From: an uncultured Coriobacteriales bacterium
GTDB lineage: Bacteria; Actinomycetota; Coriobacteriia; Coriobacteriales; Atopobiaceae
Length of the DNA stretch: 6,073 bases
Assembly (NCBI GenBank): GCA_946530775.1
Contig: CAMNAH010000074.1
Span: 1-6,073 of the forward strand
Direction: 5' to 3'
The notes beneath the pieces are model-generated. The model was not told the DNA's origin. It searched no databases and saw only the letters and a list, made by a program, of their open reading frames with translations. This document shows, piece by piece, positions 1 to 4,722 of the stretch (the first letter of the stretch is position 1; the number at the start of each line of letters is the position of its first letter). The translations under genes and the position numbers were made by a program.

Positions 1-308
1 TCGAGCGCGCGGGCATCGACAACGTGGATGCCATCGGCGGCGATGCGGGGCTCGGGTTTCCCGACACCGATGCGGACGTCATCGTGGTAGACCCGCCGCG
101 CGCAGGTCTTGCACCCGAGGTCGTGGACAAGCTCTCCGCGCAGCCCGCACGCGCCATCGCCTACGTGAGCTGCGATCCCGCAACGCTCGCGCGCGACCTG
201 GCGCGCTTCGAGGAGATCGGCGTCTTCGCCCCGGCCTCCATCGTGCCGCACGACCTCTTCCCCCAGACCTTCCACGTGGAGACCGTCACCCTGCTGCAGA
301 GATCCTGA
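1..308 (+). CDS. rlmD: 23S rRNA (uracil-C5)-methyltransferase, RlmD/TrmA family, C-terminal part (5' end outside window)
   Basis: The open frame enters from the left edge (first full codon at base 3) and stops with TGA at 306-308. About 100 C-terminal residues of the SAM-dependent methyltransferase domain are visible. The family hallmarks appear in order: VDPPRAG (SAM/target-base loop), [12 protein letters not shown] with the cysteine that attacks C6 of the uracil, and a terminal [13 protein letters not shown] whose glutamate is the usual general base. The enzyme methylates a uridine in 23S rRNA (U1939 in the E. coli RlmD case). The TrmA/RlmC/RlmD/RlmCD subfamilies cannot be separated here because the N-terminal TRAM domain and Fe-S cysteines lie outside the window. 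A GTG at 24 is internal, since the conserved-looking frame continues upstream of it. The next gene starts 11 nt downstream, so the two are probably co-transcribed. Confidence 0.93.
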   Translation, partial: ERAGIDNVDAIGGDAGLGFPDTDADVIVVDPPRAGLAPEVVDKLSAQPARAIAYVSCDPATLARDLARFEEIGVFAPASIVPHDLFPQTFHVETVTLLQRS

Positions 309-319
309 AGGAGGAGCGC

Positions 320-1609
320 ATGAAGCGTTCGGACCCCCTCTACCGCACGTATGTGGAGATCCTCAAGCGCGAGCTCGTGTGCGCCATGGGGTGCACGGAG
401 CCCATCGCCCTCGCCTACTGCGCTGCCAAGGCACGCGCAGTGCTCGGAGCGCTTCCCGACCGGGTCGAGGTCGAGGCGAGCGGCAATATCATCAAGAACG
501 TGAAGAGCGTCATCGTTCCCAATACCGACGGCCGTCGGGGAATCGCCGCAGCTGCCGCCATCGGCATCCTCGCCGGCAACGAGAACGCCGGCCTACAGGT
601 TCTCGCGCAGGTTTCCACGGAATCGAAGGCCCTGCTCGGAGAGTATCTCGAGCGCACGCCGTTTTCGATCGAGCACCTTGCCTCCGATTGCCTGCTCGAC
701 ATGATCGTCACGGTTCATCACGGCGCCTCGTATGCGAAGGTCCGCATCGCAGACGAGCACACCGGCATCGTGCGTATCGAGAAGGACGGCGAGGTGCTCC
801 TGGAGAAGGAACCGGGCGCGCAGAAAGACGCGGACGACGGACCCGATTACGCCCTGCTCAACGTCCACGACATCTACGAGTTCGCCCGCACCTGCGAGCT
901 CGACGACGTGCGCGCCGTGCTCGAGCGCCAGATCGAGATGAACACGGCCATCTCCCGGGAAGGCATGCGCCGCGACTGGGGCGCCAATATCGGGAAGGTC
1001 CTGCTCTCGACTGGAAACGACATCCGCACGCGCGCCAAAGCCGCCGCGGCAGCAGGCTCCGACGCCCGCATGAACGGCTGCGAGCTGCCCGTGGTCATCT
1101 GCTCGGGAAGCGGCAACCAGGGCTTGGCCGCATCGCTTCCCGTGGTCGAGTACGCGAAGGAGCTGGACTGCGACCACGATACGCTCCTGCGCGCGCTGCT
1201 CATCTCGAACCTCGTCACGCTCCATGCGAAGAGCGGCATCGGGAGGCTCTCGGCCTACTGCGGCGCCGTCAGCGCAGGCACCGGAGCGGGCGCCGGCATC
1301 GCCTACCTCTATGGCGGCAACGAGAAGGACATCGCCCATACCATCGTGAACGCGCTTGCCATCTCCTCGGGCATCGTCTGCGACGGCGCCAAGTCATCGT
1401 GCGCAGCCAAGATCGCCACCGCCGTCGATACGGGCATCTTCGGATACGAGATGTATCGGGAGGGCCAGCAGTTCTATGGCGGCGACGGACTGGTGGCCAA
1501 GGGCGTCGAGAACTCGATCGCGAACTTCGCCCGCCTCGGCCGCGAGGGCATGCGCGAGACCGATACCGAGATCATCCTCATGATGACCGAGGGTCAACAA
1601 CGCGTCTGA
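320..1609 (+). CDS. cyuA: L-cysteine desulfidase family protein (CyuA / UPF0597, serine dehydratase-alpha-like)
   Basis: This 429-residue protein has the full usual length of the UPF0597/YhaM (CyuA) family. Members characterised in archaea and enterobacteria convert L-cysteine to pyruvate, ammonia and sulfide with an oxygen-sensitive [4Fe-4S] cluster and no PLP. Visible family motifs are MGCTEP near the N-terminus (C25), ASGNIIKN at 53-60, CSGSGNQG at 261-268, SAYCGAVSAGTGAGAG at 311-326 (C314) and GIVCDGAKSSCAAK at 351-364 (C354, C361). C25, C314 and C354 are the probable cluster ligands; from memory the Methanocaldococcus enzyme uses Cys25, Cys282 and Cys322, the last two with the same 40-residue spacing. 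It should be cytosolic. The ATG at 320 follows AAGGAGG (308-314) at good spacing. No cysteine transporter (cyuP) or regulator (cyuR) is beside it, so the substrate is inferred from family only; a related deaminase or desulfidase substrate remains possible. Confidence 0.88.
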   Translation: MKRSDPLYRTYVEILKRELVCAMGCTEPIALAYCAAKARAVLGALPDRVEVEASGNIIKNVKSVIVPNTDGRRGIAAAAAIGILAGNENAGLQVLAQVSTESKALLGEYLERTPFSIEHLASDCLLDMIVTVHHGASYAKVRIADEHTGIVRIEKDGEVLLEKEPGAQKDADDGPDYALLNVHDIYEFARTCELDDVRAVLERQIEMNTAISREGMRRDWGANIGKVLLSTGNDIRTRAKAAAAAGSDARMNGCELPVVICSGSGNQGLAASLPVVEYAKELDCDHDTLLRALLISNLVTLHAKSGIGRLSAYCGAVSAGTGAGAGIAYLYGGNEKDIAHTIVNALAISSGIVCDGAKSSCAAKIATAVDTGIFGYEMYREGQQFYGGDGLVAKGVENSIANFARLGREGMRETDTEIILMMTEGQQRV

Positions 1610-1617
1610 GCGGCAGT

Positions 1618-1660
1618 TCTTCTCCGCTGGGCGGTCATGGCCGAGCATGCCGGGAGAAGA
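1618..1660 (+). other. Inverted repeat after cyuA, possible weak terminator or 5' structure
   Basis: TCTTCTCC at 1618-1625 is matched by GGAGAAGA at 1653-1660, an 8-bp perfect inverted repeat with 27 nt between the arms. It begins 8 nt after the cyuA stop codon. No clear T-run follows on the plus strand, so it is not a classical intrinsic terminator. The right arm ends just before the TACAAT promoter-like element. Confidence 0.3.
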
Positions 1661-1662
1661 TG

Positions 1663-1670
1663 GCTACAAT
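1663..1670 (+). promoter_or_regulatory. Putative -10 element (GCTACAAT) for the DUF3267 gene
   Basis: TACAAT at 1665-1670 matches the sigma-70 -10 consensus at 5 of 6 positions and lies in the 127-nt gap 67 nt before the zincin start codon. No good -35 box is visible 16-19 nt upstream. The octamer GCTACAAT recurs at 2706-2713 before maf, which mildly supports a promoter role. Confidence 0.4.
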
Positions 1671-1671
1671 T

Positions 1672-1681
1672 TCTCGCGAGA
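1672..1681. promoter_or_regulatory. Perfect 10-bp palindrome TCTCGCGAGA, candidate operator
   Basis: The self-complementary sequence TCTCGCGAGA begins two bases after the putative -10 box and would cover the expected transcription start (about 1676-1678). That position suits a repressor operator. No regulator gene is nearby and I do not recognise the site as belonging to a known family, so the role is inference. Confidence 0.3.
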
Positions 1682-1736
1682 TACTCCCGCACCGCTCGCA
1701 TGAGCTGCGAGACCGTCTTCACGAGGAGGCGCGACC

Positions 1737-2399
1737 ATGGAAAATACAGCCAGCGATGCCGTCTTCGAGCAGGAGAAGCACCGCAAGCTCTCGCCCGCCG
1801 AGCAGAAGCGCATGGATCGCTTCGAGGATATCTGCTACGAGCTCGAGGAGATCGGCTACCGCAAGGTCGAGCTCACCGTGGGCATCGTGCGCGCGAACGT
1901 GGTCGCCATGGCGTTCGCCATCCCTTTGTGCATCGCCGGCTTCTTGCTGTTCCACGCCGTCAACCCCGATGCGAGCATCTTCTTGCCCGACGGCATGAGC
2001 TTCTTCATCTTCCTCGGCGCGCTCGTGGGCCTCACCGTGGTCCATGAGCTCATCCACGGCATCACCTGGAGCATCTTCGCGTGCCACGGCTGGCATGACA
2101 TCGAGTTCGGCTTCATGAAGGAATACCTCACTCCGTACTGCACCTGCACCGAGCCGCTTCCCAAGGGCGGCTACATCGTGGGCGCGCTCATGCCGCTCAT
2201 CATCCTCGGCATCATCCCCACCGTCATCGGCATCGCCGCGGGATCGGCCCTCTTCCTCTGGATCGGCCTCGTGATGATCATCTCCGCCGGCGGAGACATG
2301 CTCATCGTCTACACGCTCCTCAAGCACCGCACCGATGCCGCCGAGAAGCGCATCTTCGACCACCCCACACAGGCGGGATGCGTGGTGTTCGAACGCTAA
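1737..2399 (+). CDS. DUF3267 domain membrane protein, putative zinc metallopeptidase
   Basis: This is a 220-residue integral membrane protein of the DUF3267 (putative zincin) family. A charged cytoplasmic-type N-terminus (1-48) is followed by about four hydrophobic stretches near 52-74, 87-110, 146-170 and 172-197. The second carries VVHELIHG, a HExxH zinc motif with H103, E104 and H107. The conserved-looking YCTCTEPLP lies at 134-142, and SAGGDM at 183-188 supplies Asp187 as a possible third metal ligand, as in site-2-protease-like enzymes. No substrate is known for the family. The start is ATG 1737, with AGGAGG at 1724-1729 seven nt upstream. The gene seems to stand alone, having its own promoter-like region and a 103-nt gap after it. 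Family assignment is firm; peptidase activity is inferred from HExxH. Confidence 0.88.
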   Translation: MENTASDAVFEQEKHRKLSPAEQKRMDRFEDICYELEEIGYRKVELTVGIVRANVVAMAFAIPLCIAGFLLFHAVNPDASIFLPDGMSFFIFLGALVGLTVVHELIHGITWSIFACHGWHDIEFGFMKEYLTPYCTCTEPLPKGGYIVGALMPLIILGIIPTVIGIAAGSALFLWIGLVMIISAGGDMLIVYTLLKHRTDAAEKRIFDHPTQAGCVVFER

Positions 2400-2415
2400 C
2401 GAAAACCAGCGCGCC

Positions 2416-2455
2416 ATCGGATACAACAACGGTCAATCGGGTACAACAATGGTGG
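2416..2455 (+). repeat. Tandem 20-bp direct repeat upstream of the ferredoxin gene
   Basis: Two abutting 20-bp units start at 2416 (ATCGGATACAACAACGGT plus CA) and 2436 (ATCGGGTACAACAATGGT plus GG). They match at 16 of 20 positions, 16 of the first 18. The period of 20 bp puts both copies on roughly the same face of the helix. The repeat starts 17 nt after the zincin stop codon and ends 47 nt before the ferredoxin ATG, where an activator or repressor could bind. It could also be a local duplication without function. Confidence 0.6.
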
Positions 2456-2457
2456 AT

Positions 2458-2483
2458 CCGGACATGCAGGATGGCCCGGACAT
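2458..2483 (+). repeat. Short direct repeat CCGGACAT x2
   Basis: CCGGACAT occurs at 2458-2465 and again at 2476-2483, 18 bp apart, in the ferredoxin leader immediately after the tandem 20-bp repeat. At 8 bp it may be chance, but the crowding of repeats in this 100-nt leader is notable. Confidence 0.35.
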
Positions 2484-2502
2484 ACTCGAGAGAGGAACCA
2501 CC

Positions 2503-2688
2503 ATGAAGGCTTTTGTCAACGACGAGTGCATCGGCTGCGGGCTCTGCGAGGGCACCTGCCCCGACGTCTTCGCCATCGGCGATGACGGGCTGGCGCATGC
2601 CATCGAGGACGAGATCGACGAGGAGCTTGAGGGCGACGCGCAGGATGCTGCCGATGGCTGCCCCGTCTCTGCCATCGAAATCGCGTAA
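2503..2688 (+). CDS. Small [4Fe-4S] ferredoxin (single-cluster type)
   Basis: This 61-residue acidic protein resembles Thermotoga-type single-cluster ferredoxins. CIGCGLC (C9, C12, C15) near the N-terminus plus C53 in DGCPVSAIEI supply the four cluster ligands. C19 (TCPDVF) is at the position that in some relatives forms a disulfide, but no second free cysteine is present. It would be a soluble low-potential electron carrier for anaerobic redox enzymes; the partner is not evident from the neighbours. ATG 2503 is preferred over upstream in-frame codons because AGAGGA at 2491-2496 lies six nt before it and the family starts right there; the longer frame back to 2335 overlaps the zincin gene. 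A hairpin at 2715-2740 ends the unit. Confidence 0.95.
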   Translation: MKAFVNDECIGCGLCEGTCPDVFAIGDDGLAHAIEDEIDEELEGDAQDAADGCPVSAIEIA

Positions 2689-2705
2689 GCAGCGCAGCGC
2701 ACATA

Positions 2706-2713
2706 GCTACAAT
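2706..2713 (+). promoter_or_regulatory. Putative -10 element (GCTACAAT) for the maf operon
   Basis: TACAAT at 2708-2713 lies 58 nt before the maf ATG and repeats the octamer seen before the zincin gene. No convincing -35 box is visible. If used, transcription would begin inside the hairpin that immediately follows. Confidence 0.33.
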
Positions 2714-2714
2714 G

Positions 2715-2749
2715 GAGGGAGCCGCAGATGCGGCTCCCTCGTTCTTCTT
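2715..2749 (+). terminator. Intrinsic terminator after ferredoxin
   Basis: GAGGGAGCCGC (2715-2725) pairs perfectly with GCGGCTCCCTC (2730-2740) around the four-base loop AGAT, giving an 11-bp GC-rich stem. It is followed by the T-rich GTTCTTCTT. It starts 26 nt after the ferredoxin stop and fits termination of that transcript. The tract is interrupted, so partial read-through into maf is possible. Confidence 0.75.
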
Positions 2750-2770
2750 GAGCATTACGTAAGGAACGCC

Positions 2771-3391
2771 ATGATCCTCGCCTCCCAATCGCCCCGCCGC
2801 CGTGAGATCCTCGGCAACGCGGGCTTCACCTTCACCGTGCACGCCGCCGACATCGACGAGACGCCCCTCGAGGACGAGGCCCCCGTCCAGATGGTCGAGC
2901 GCCTCGCACGCTCGAAGGCCCACGCCAGCGTGCCCTTCGCCCGCAGCCTCGGCGACAACCTCATCGTCGCCGCCGACACCATCGTCTGGGCGCCCGAGTG
3001 CGGTATGCTCGGCAAACCCGCCGACGAGCAGGATGCCCTGCGCATGCTCACCCTGCTCTCGGGGCGCACGCACCACGTCACGTCGGGCGTGAGCATCATC
3101 CGCATCGATGGCGGCTCGACCATAGAGCACACCTTCCACGAGACCACCGACGTGACGTTCCACCAGCTCTCCGACAGCTGGCTGCGCGCCTATGTGGCAT
3201 CGGGCGAGCCGCTCGACAAGGCCGGCGCCTACGCCATCCAGGGGCGTGGAGCCGTGCTGGTGAAATCCATCCACGGCGACTACGACAACGTGGTGGGCCT
3301 TCCCCTCTCGCGCCTCGTGCGCGAGCTCAACGTCATCGCAGATGACGGCAGCGATTACGTCCTCAACGTGCTAGGAGGCACCCATGAGTGA
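2771..3391 (+). CDS. maf: Maf family nucleotide pyrophosphatase (YhdE type, dTTP/UTP)
   Basis: This 206-residue protein hydrolyses non-canonical or excess nucleoside triphosphates to monophosphate and pyrophosphate; the YhdE subgroup prefers dTTP and UTP. Maf motifs run in order: SQSPRRREIL at 5-14 (phosphate-binding arginines), SKAHA at 48-52, AADTIV at 67-72 with D69 as catalytic aspartate, LGKP at 80-83, SGRTHHVTSGV at 97-107, and GEPLDKAGAYAIQG at 145-158 leading to IHGDYDNVVGLP. The DKAGAYxIQG signature separates YhdE from the YceF (m7GTP) type. ATG 2771 is chosen because the family starts exactly there and TAAGGA lies five nt upstream; the frame is open further upstream but would overlap the ferredoxin. 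About 20 residues extend past the usual LVRELN end. The last 8 bases overlap the next gene. Confidence 0.94.
   Translation: MILASQSPRRREILGNAGFTFTVHAADIDETPLEDEAPVQMVERLARSKAHASVPFARSLGDNLIVAADTIVWAPECGMLGKPADEQDALRMLTLLSGRTHHVTSGVSIIRIDGGSTIEHTFHETTDVTFHQLSDSWLRAYVASGEPLDKAGAYAIQGRGAVLVKSIHGDYDNVVGLPLSRLVRELNVIADDGSDYVLNVLGGTHE
3373..3391 (+). promoter_or_regulatory. Shine-Dalgarno inside maf and 8-bp gene overlap
   Basis: AGGAGG at 3373-3378 sits in the last codons of maf, five nt before the ATG at 3384. The sequence ATGAGTGA contains both the new start and the maf stop. This arrangement usually gives translational coupling of the two genes. Confidence 0.8.
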
Positions 3392-4355
3392 TTCCATAAC
3401 CTCGATCACGCAGATTCCCGGCATCTTCGCCGGCAACAGCACCGATGAGAAGGCCGGCACCGGATGCACGGTCATCGTCTGCCCGGCGGGAGCCGTCGCG
3501 GGCGTGGACGTGCGCGGCGGAGCACCCGCAACGCGCGAGACCGACCTGCTCAAACCCGAGGAGACGGTTCAGGCGCTCCACGCGGTGGTGCTCTCAGGCG
3601 GCAGCGCCTACGGCCTCTCCGCCTCGTGCGGCGTGGCCGAGGAGCTCGAGCGCCGCGGCATCGGCCTCGACGTGGGCGTGGGGCTCGTTCCCATCGTCTC
3701 GGGCGCATGTCTCTTCGACCTGGCCGTGGGCGATGCCACGGTGCGCCCCACCTCGGTCGACGGCATCGAGGCGACCATGGATGCGCTCGACAACCCCGAG
3801 GTCCCGCTCGCGCGCGGCAATGTGGGCGCGGGCACGGGCTGCAGCGTGGGAAAGATCGCCGGTCCCGCCCGCTCCATGAAGACGGGACTCGGTGAGAACG
3901 TGCAGGTATCGGGCGCGCTCGTATGCGGAGCCGTCAGCGCCGTGAACGCCGTGGGAGACGTGTTCGATCCCGTGACGCACGAGGCCATCGCCGGCGTGCT
4001 CGACGAGGACGGCACGCTCGCAGCCAACACCGACGACATACTCTGCTCTGCCCAGATGACCATGCCCCTCGACCGCACCAACACCACCATCAGCTGCGTG
4101 GTCACCAACGCGAAGCTCACCAAGGCGGAATGCACCAAGATCGCCCAGATGTGCGGCGACGCCTATGCGCACGCCATCCGCCCCGTCCACACCACCAACG
4201 ACGGCGACACGGTCTTCGTGCTCTCGACGGGCGAGGTCGCGTGCATGGTCGATGCGGTGGGCGCCCTTGCGGTGCGTGCCCTCGAGCGCGCCATCGCCGA
4301 TGCCGCCCGCTCCGCCACCGGCGCCTACGGCCTCAAGGCCGCCTGCGACCTCTAG
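3384..4355 (+). CDS. P1 family peptidase (S58, NylC/DmpA-like Ntn hydrolase)
   Basis: This 323-residue protein belongs to the P1/S58 family, whose members self-cleave into alpha and beta chains and act as aminopeptidases or amide hydrolases (DmpA, BapA, the nylon-oligomer hydrolase NylC). Visible motifs are GTGCTV at 25-30, the glycine-rich VVLSGGSAYGLSA at 68-80, ARGNVGAGTGCSVGK at 143-157, KTGLG at 166-170 and SAVNAVGDVFDP at 185-196. DRTNTTI at 230-236 is the probable self-cleavage site. Cleavage between N233 and T234 would leave Thr234 as N-terminal nucleophile and a beta chain of about 90 residues, matching NylC proportions. There is no signal peptide, so it is cytosolic. The gene is translationally coupled to maf, suggesting a shared transcript rather than a shared pathway. 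The natural substrate cannot be deduced. Confidence 0.92.
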   Translation: MSDSITSITQIPGIFAGNSTDEKAGTGCTVIVCPAGAVAGVDVRGGAPATRETDLLKPEETVQALHAVVLSGGSAYGLSASCGVAEELERRGIGLDVGVGLVPIVSGACLFDLAVGDATVRPTSVDGIEATMDALDNPEVPLARGNVGAGTGCSVGKIAGPARSMKTGLGENVQVSGALVCGAVSAVNAVGDVFDPVTHEAIAGVLDEDGTLAANTDDILCSAQMTMPLDRTNTTISCVVTNAKLTKAECTKIAQMCGDAYAHAIRPVHTTNDGDTVFVLSTGEVACMVDAVGALAVRALERAIADAARSATGAYGLKAACDL

Positions 4356-4364
4356 GCACAAATG

Positions 4365-4393
4365 TGGCACACCTTCCCCGGGAGCGTGTGCCA
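4365..4393. other. Hairpin at the convergent junction, possible part of a bidirectional terminator
   Basis: TGGCACAC (4365-4372) pairs with GTGTGCCA (4386-4393), an 8-bp stem whose 13-nt loop can itself form a few pairs (CTTC with GGAG). It starts 10 nt after the P1 peptidase stop codon. On the plus strand it is followed by AAAAAG rather than T residues, so it is not a standard intrinsic terminator in that direction. It may still stabilise the 3' end of the maf-peptidase mRNA or assist termination. Confidence 0.5.
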
Positions 4394-4424
4394 AAAAGAG
4401 ACGGGGCGTCCAAGACGCCCCGTC
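4394..4424 (-). terminator. Intrinsic terminator for the small membrane protein gene
   Basis: GACGGGGCGTC (4400-4410) pairs perfectly with GACGCCCCGTC (4414-4424) around the three-base loop CAA. Read leftward, the stem is followed by TCTTTTT (complement of 4393-4399), the expected T-run. It lies 24 nt past the stop codon of the minus-strand small gene. Read rightward it is followed by CCCCCGAG, so termination from the peptidase side would be weak. Confidence 0.8.
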
Positions 4425-4448
4425 CCCCGAGTCGACTGCGAATTGGGC

Positions 4449-4583
4449 TTATGCGCCGAACGCATCGCCCGAGAACGGCACGAAGTGGTAATCGGCCTCG
4501 GACGTCTCATCGATCTTGGTCGGGATAGCCGCAAGTACGAATCCGGTTACGATAAGGCTGATGATGAACAGAACGATGACCAT
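4449..4583 (-). CDS. Small single-pass membrane protein (44 aa), unknown function
   Basis: I do not recognise this gene. The 44-residue product opens with an uninterrupted hydrophobic segment at residues 2-21 (MVIVLFIISL...VLAAIP), long enough for one membrane span. A polar, acidic and aromatic tail (TKIDETSEADYHFVPF... ending SGDAFGA) follows. ATG 4583 is preferred: GAGAGGG (complement of 4592-4598) lies eight nt upstream, whereas the longer in-frame start at 4661 would add a polar stretch overlapping the presumed promoter and has no RBS I can see. The stop is TAA. A promoter-like region upstream and a perfect terminator downstream frame it as its own transcription unit. Its orientation matches the glf-GT2 operon, but a strong terminator separates them. 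A chance ORF is less likely given this full set of signals. Confidence 0.72.
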   Translation of the reverse strand: MVIVLFIISLIVTGFVLAAIPTKIDETSEADYHFVPFSGDAFGA

Positions 4584-4616
4584 GAAACCCACCCTCTCAA
4601 CTGCTGCGAAACAATC

Positions 4617-4649
4617 TCGTAACACTTTTCTACCATCGCTATCGTAACA
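4617..4649 (-). repeat. Direct repeat TGTTACGA x2 in the small-gene leader
   Basis: On the minus strand TGTTACGA occurs at 4649-4642 and 4624-4617, exactly 25 bp apart. The first copy overlaps the proposed -10 box and the second would lie in the early leader. It could be a paired binding site or chance. Confidence 0.35.
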
Positions 4650-4668
4650 TTCTGGAAACAAAAGTAAA
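4641..4668 (-). promoter_or_regulatory. Putative promoter of the small membrane protein gene
   Basis: Read on the minus strand, TTTACT (complement of 4663-4668) and TACGAT (complement of 4641-4646) are separated by 16 nt and each match the sigma-70 consensus at four of six positions. The region is visibly more AT-rich than the surrounding genes and lies about 58 nt before the start codon. It abuts the glf-GT2 terminator, so an independent transcript is plausible. Confidence 0.4.
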
Positions 4669-4698
4669 GACCCTTCCGAAAAAATCTCGGAAGGGTCT
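4651..4698 (-). terminator. Intrinsic terminator of the glf-glycosyltransferase operon
   Basis: AGACCCTTCCGA (4668-4679) pairs with TCGGAAGGGTCT (4687-4698), a perfect 12-bp stem with a 7-nt loop. Read leftward it is followed by the T-rich TTACTTTTGTTT. It lies 24 nt beyond the glycosyltransferase stop codon. No T-run follows on the plus strand, so it acts on the minus strand. Confidence 0.9.
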
Positions 4699-4722
4699 CG
4701 AAATGGCTTCTAAGCTGGCGTT

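Noticed and set aside
593..1339. Minus-strand ORF of 248 codons opposite cyuA
   Set aside because: It lies wholly antisense to a conserved gene, has valine/alanine/aspartate-rich low-information content, and I see no RBS; shadow of high-GC codon bias.
1695..1711. CTCGCA/TGCGAG stem in the zincin leader as a riboswitch
   Set aside because: Only a 6-bp stem with a 5-nt loop; no conserved riboswitch core is recognisable in the 127-nt gap.
379..1998. Long plus-strand ORF (539 codons) running across cyuA and the zincin gene
   Set aside because: It is very rich in Arg, Ala and Pro, lacks family motifs, and is out of frame with two genes that carry clear motifs and RBSs; it is a high-GC shadow.
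1719..2429. Minus-strand ORF of 236 codons opposite the zincin
   Set aside because: Composition rich in Glu, Asp, Ala and His arises from the reverse of hydrophobic codons; no motif seen, and the sense frame is a clear DUF3267 protein.
2335..2502. N-terminal extension of the ferredoxin into the zincin gene
   Set aside because: The extension overlaps the zincin 3' end and the tandem repeat and has no family similarity; ATG 2503 has its own RBS and fits the usual ferredoxin start.
2513..2770. N-terminal extension of maf back into the ferredoxin
   Set aside because: It overlaps the ferredoxin out of frame and crosses the terminator hairpin; Maf proteins begin right at the SQSPRR region near ATG 2771.
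3594..4394. Minus-strand ORF of 266 codons opposite the P1 peptidase
   Set aside because: His/Gly/Ala-rich shadow; the sense strand holds all P1-family motifs.
4584..4661. 26-residue longer version of the small membrane protein starting at 4661
   Set aside because: It would place the polar N-terminus across the probable promoter and T-rich terminator tail, without an RBS I can see; ATG 4583 has GAGAGGG at good distance.
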